5,602 nucleotides of DNA from an uncultured Bacilli bacterium (GTDB lineage Bacteria; Bacillota_I; Bacilli_A; RF39; UBA660), in contig CANQOD010000082.1 of assembly GCA_947625395.1 (NCBI GenBank), forward strand, positions 1 to 5,602, read 5' to 3'. The translations under genes were made by a program, and so were the position numbers. The stretch's first letter is position 1; the number at the start of each line of letters is the position of its first letter. Shown here one piece after another: positions 5,575-5,602 of the stretch. The notes beneath the pieces are model-generated. The model was not told the DNA's origin, searched no databases, and saw only the letters and a list, made by a program, of their open reading frames with translations.

Positions 5575-5602
5575 AGAAAACTTTCCTATAAATGATGTTT
5601 CT

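Noticed and set aside
5575..5602. Possible terminator after RNase J, from AGAAAAC (5575-5581) and GTTTCT (5597-5602)
   Set aside because: The match is short, needs a bulge and stops at the window edge, so it cannot be judged from this sequence.

Overview
The window is a compact stretch of low-GC bacterial chromosome. It holds six protein-coding genes, two of them near-complete core functions: FtsY (the SRP receptor) and RNase J. The AT-rich sequence, strong AGGAG/GAGGTGAT ribosome binding sites, TAA stop at every complete gene, a YlxM protein linked to ftsY, and RNase J all point to a Gram-positive member of the Bacillota, class Bacilli in the broad sense. The RNase J sequence reads as somewhat removed from the Bacillus and Lactobacillus/Enterococcus proteins I can recall, and may suit an Erysipelotrichia-like or other deep Bacilli lineage. 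That placement is tentative. I see no tRNA, rRNA, CRISPR array, insertion sequence or phage gene.

Layout. Positions 1-2343 form a leftward (minus-strand) gene cluster, in transcription order: ftsY (2343-1276), a small three-helix membrane protein (1283-990), ylxM (990-682) and an unrecognised soluble protein that runs off the left edge (655-1). The first three genes overlap by 8 and 1 bases and the fourth starts 26 bases after ylxM, so this looks like one translationally coupled operon. Positions 2344-2458 are a divergent regulatory region. It has a -10 box close to each gene start and an AT-rich imperfect inverted repeat between them. Rightward from there come a multi-pass GT-C type glycosyltransferase (2459-3802), a terminator-like hairpin whose loop contains the -35 box of the next promoter (3811-3850), and RNase J (3904-5574).

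How the genes relate. FtsY and YlxM belong to the co-translational membrane targeting pathway: FtsY docks SRP-ribosome complexes at the membrane, and YlxM is an accessory of the SRP pathway normally encoded beside ffh. Here ffh does not follow ylxM. A small membrane protein is inserted between ftsY and ylxM, and an unknown protein takes the usual ffh slot. The glycosyltransferase is probably a single-gene unit that transfers a sugar from a polyprenyl-phosphate donor to an envelope acceptor. RNase J has its own near-consensus promoter and works in mRNA decay.

Overall this is mostly a housekeeping region. I did not find a convincing new multi-gene system. The points worth a second look are the two unknown members of the SRP-receptor operon, the inverted repeat between the divergent promoters, and the terminator/promoter overlap.
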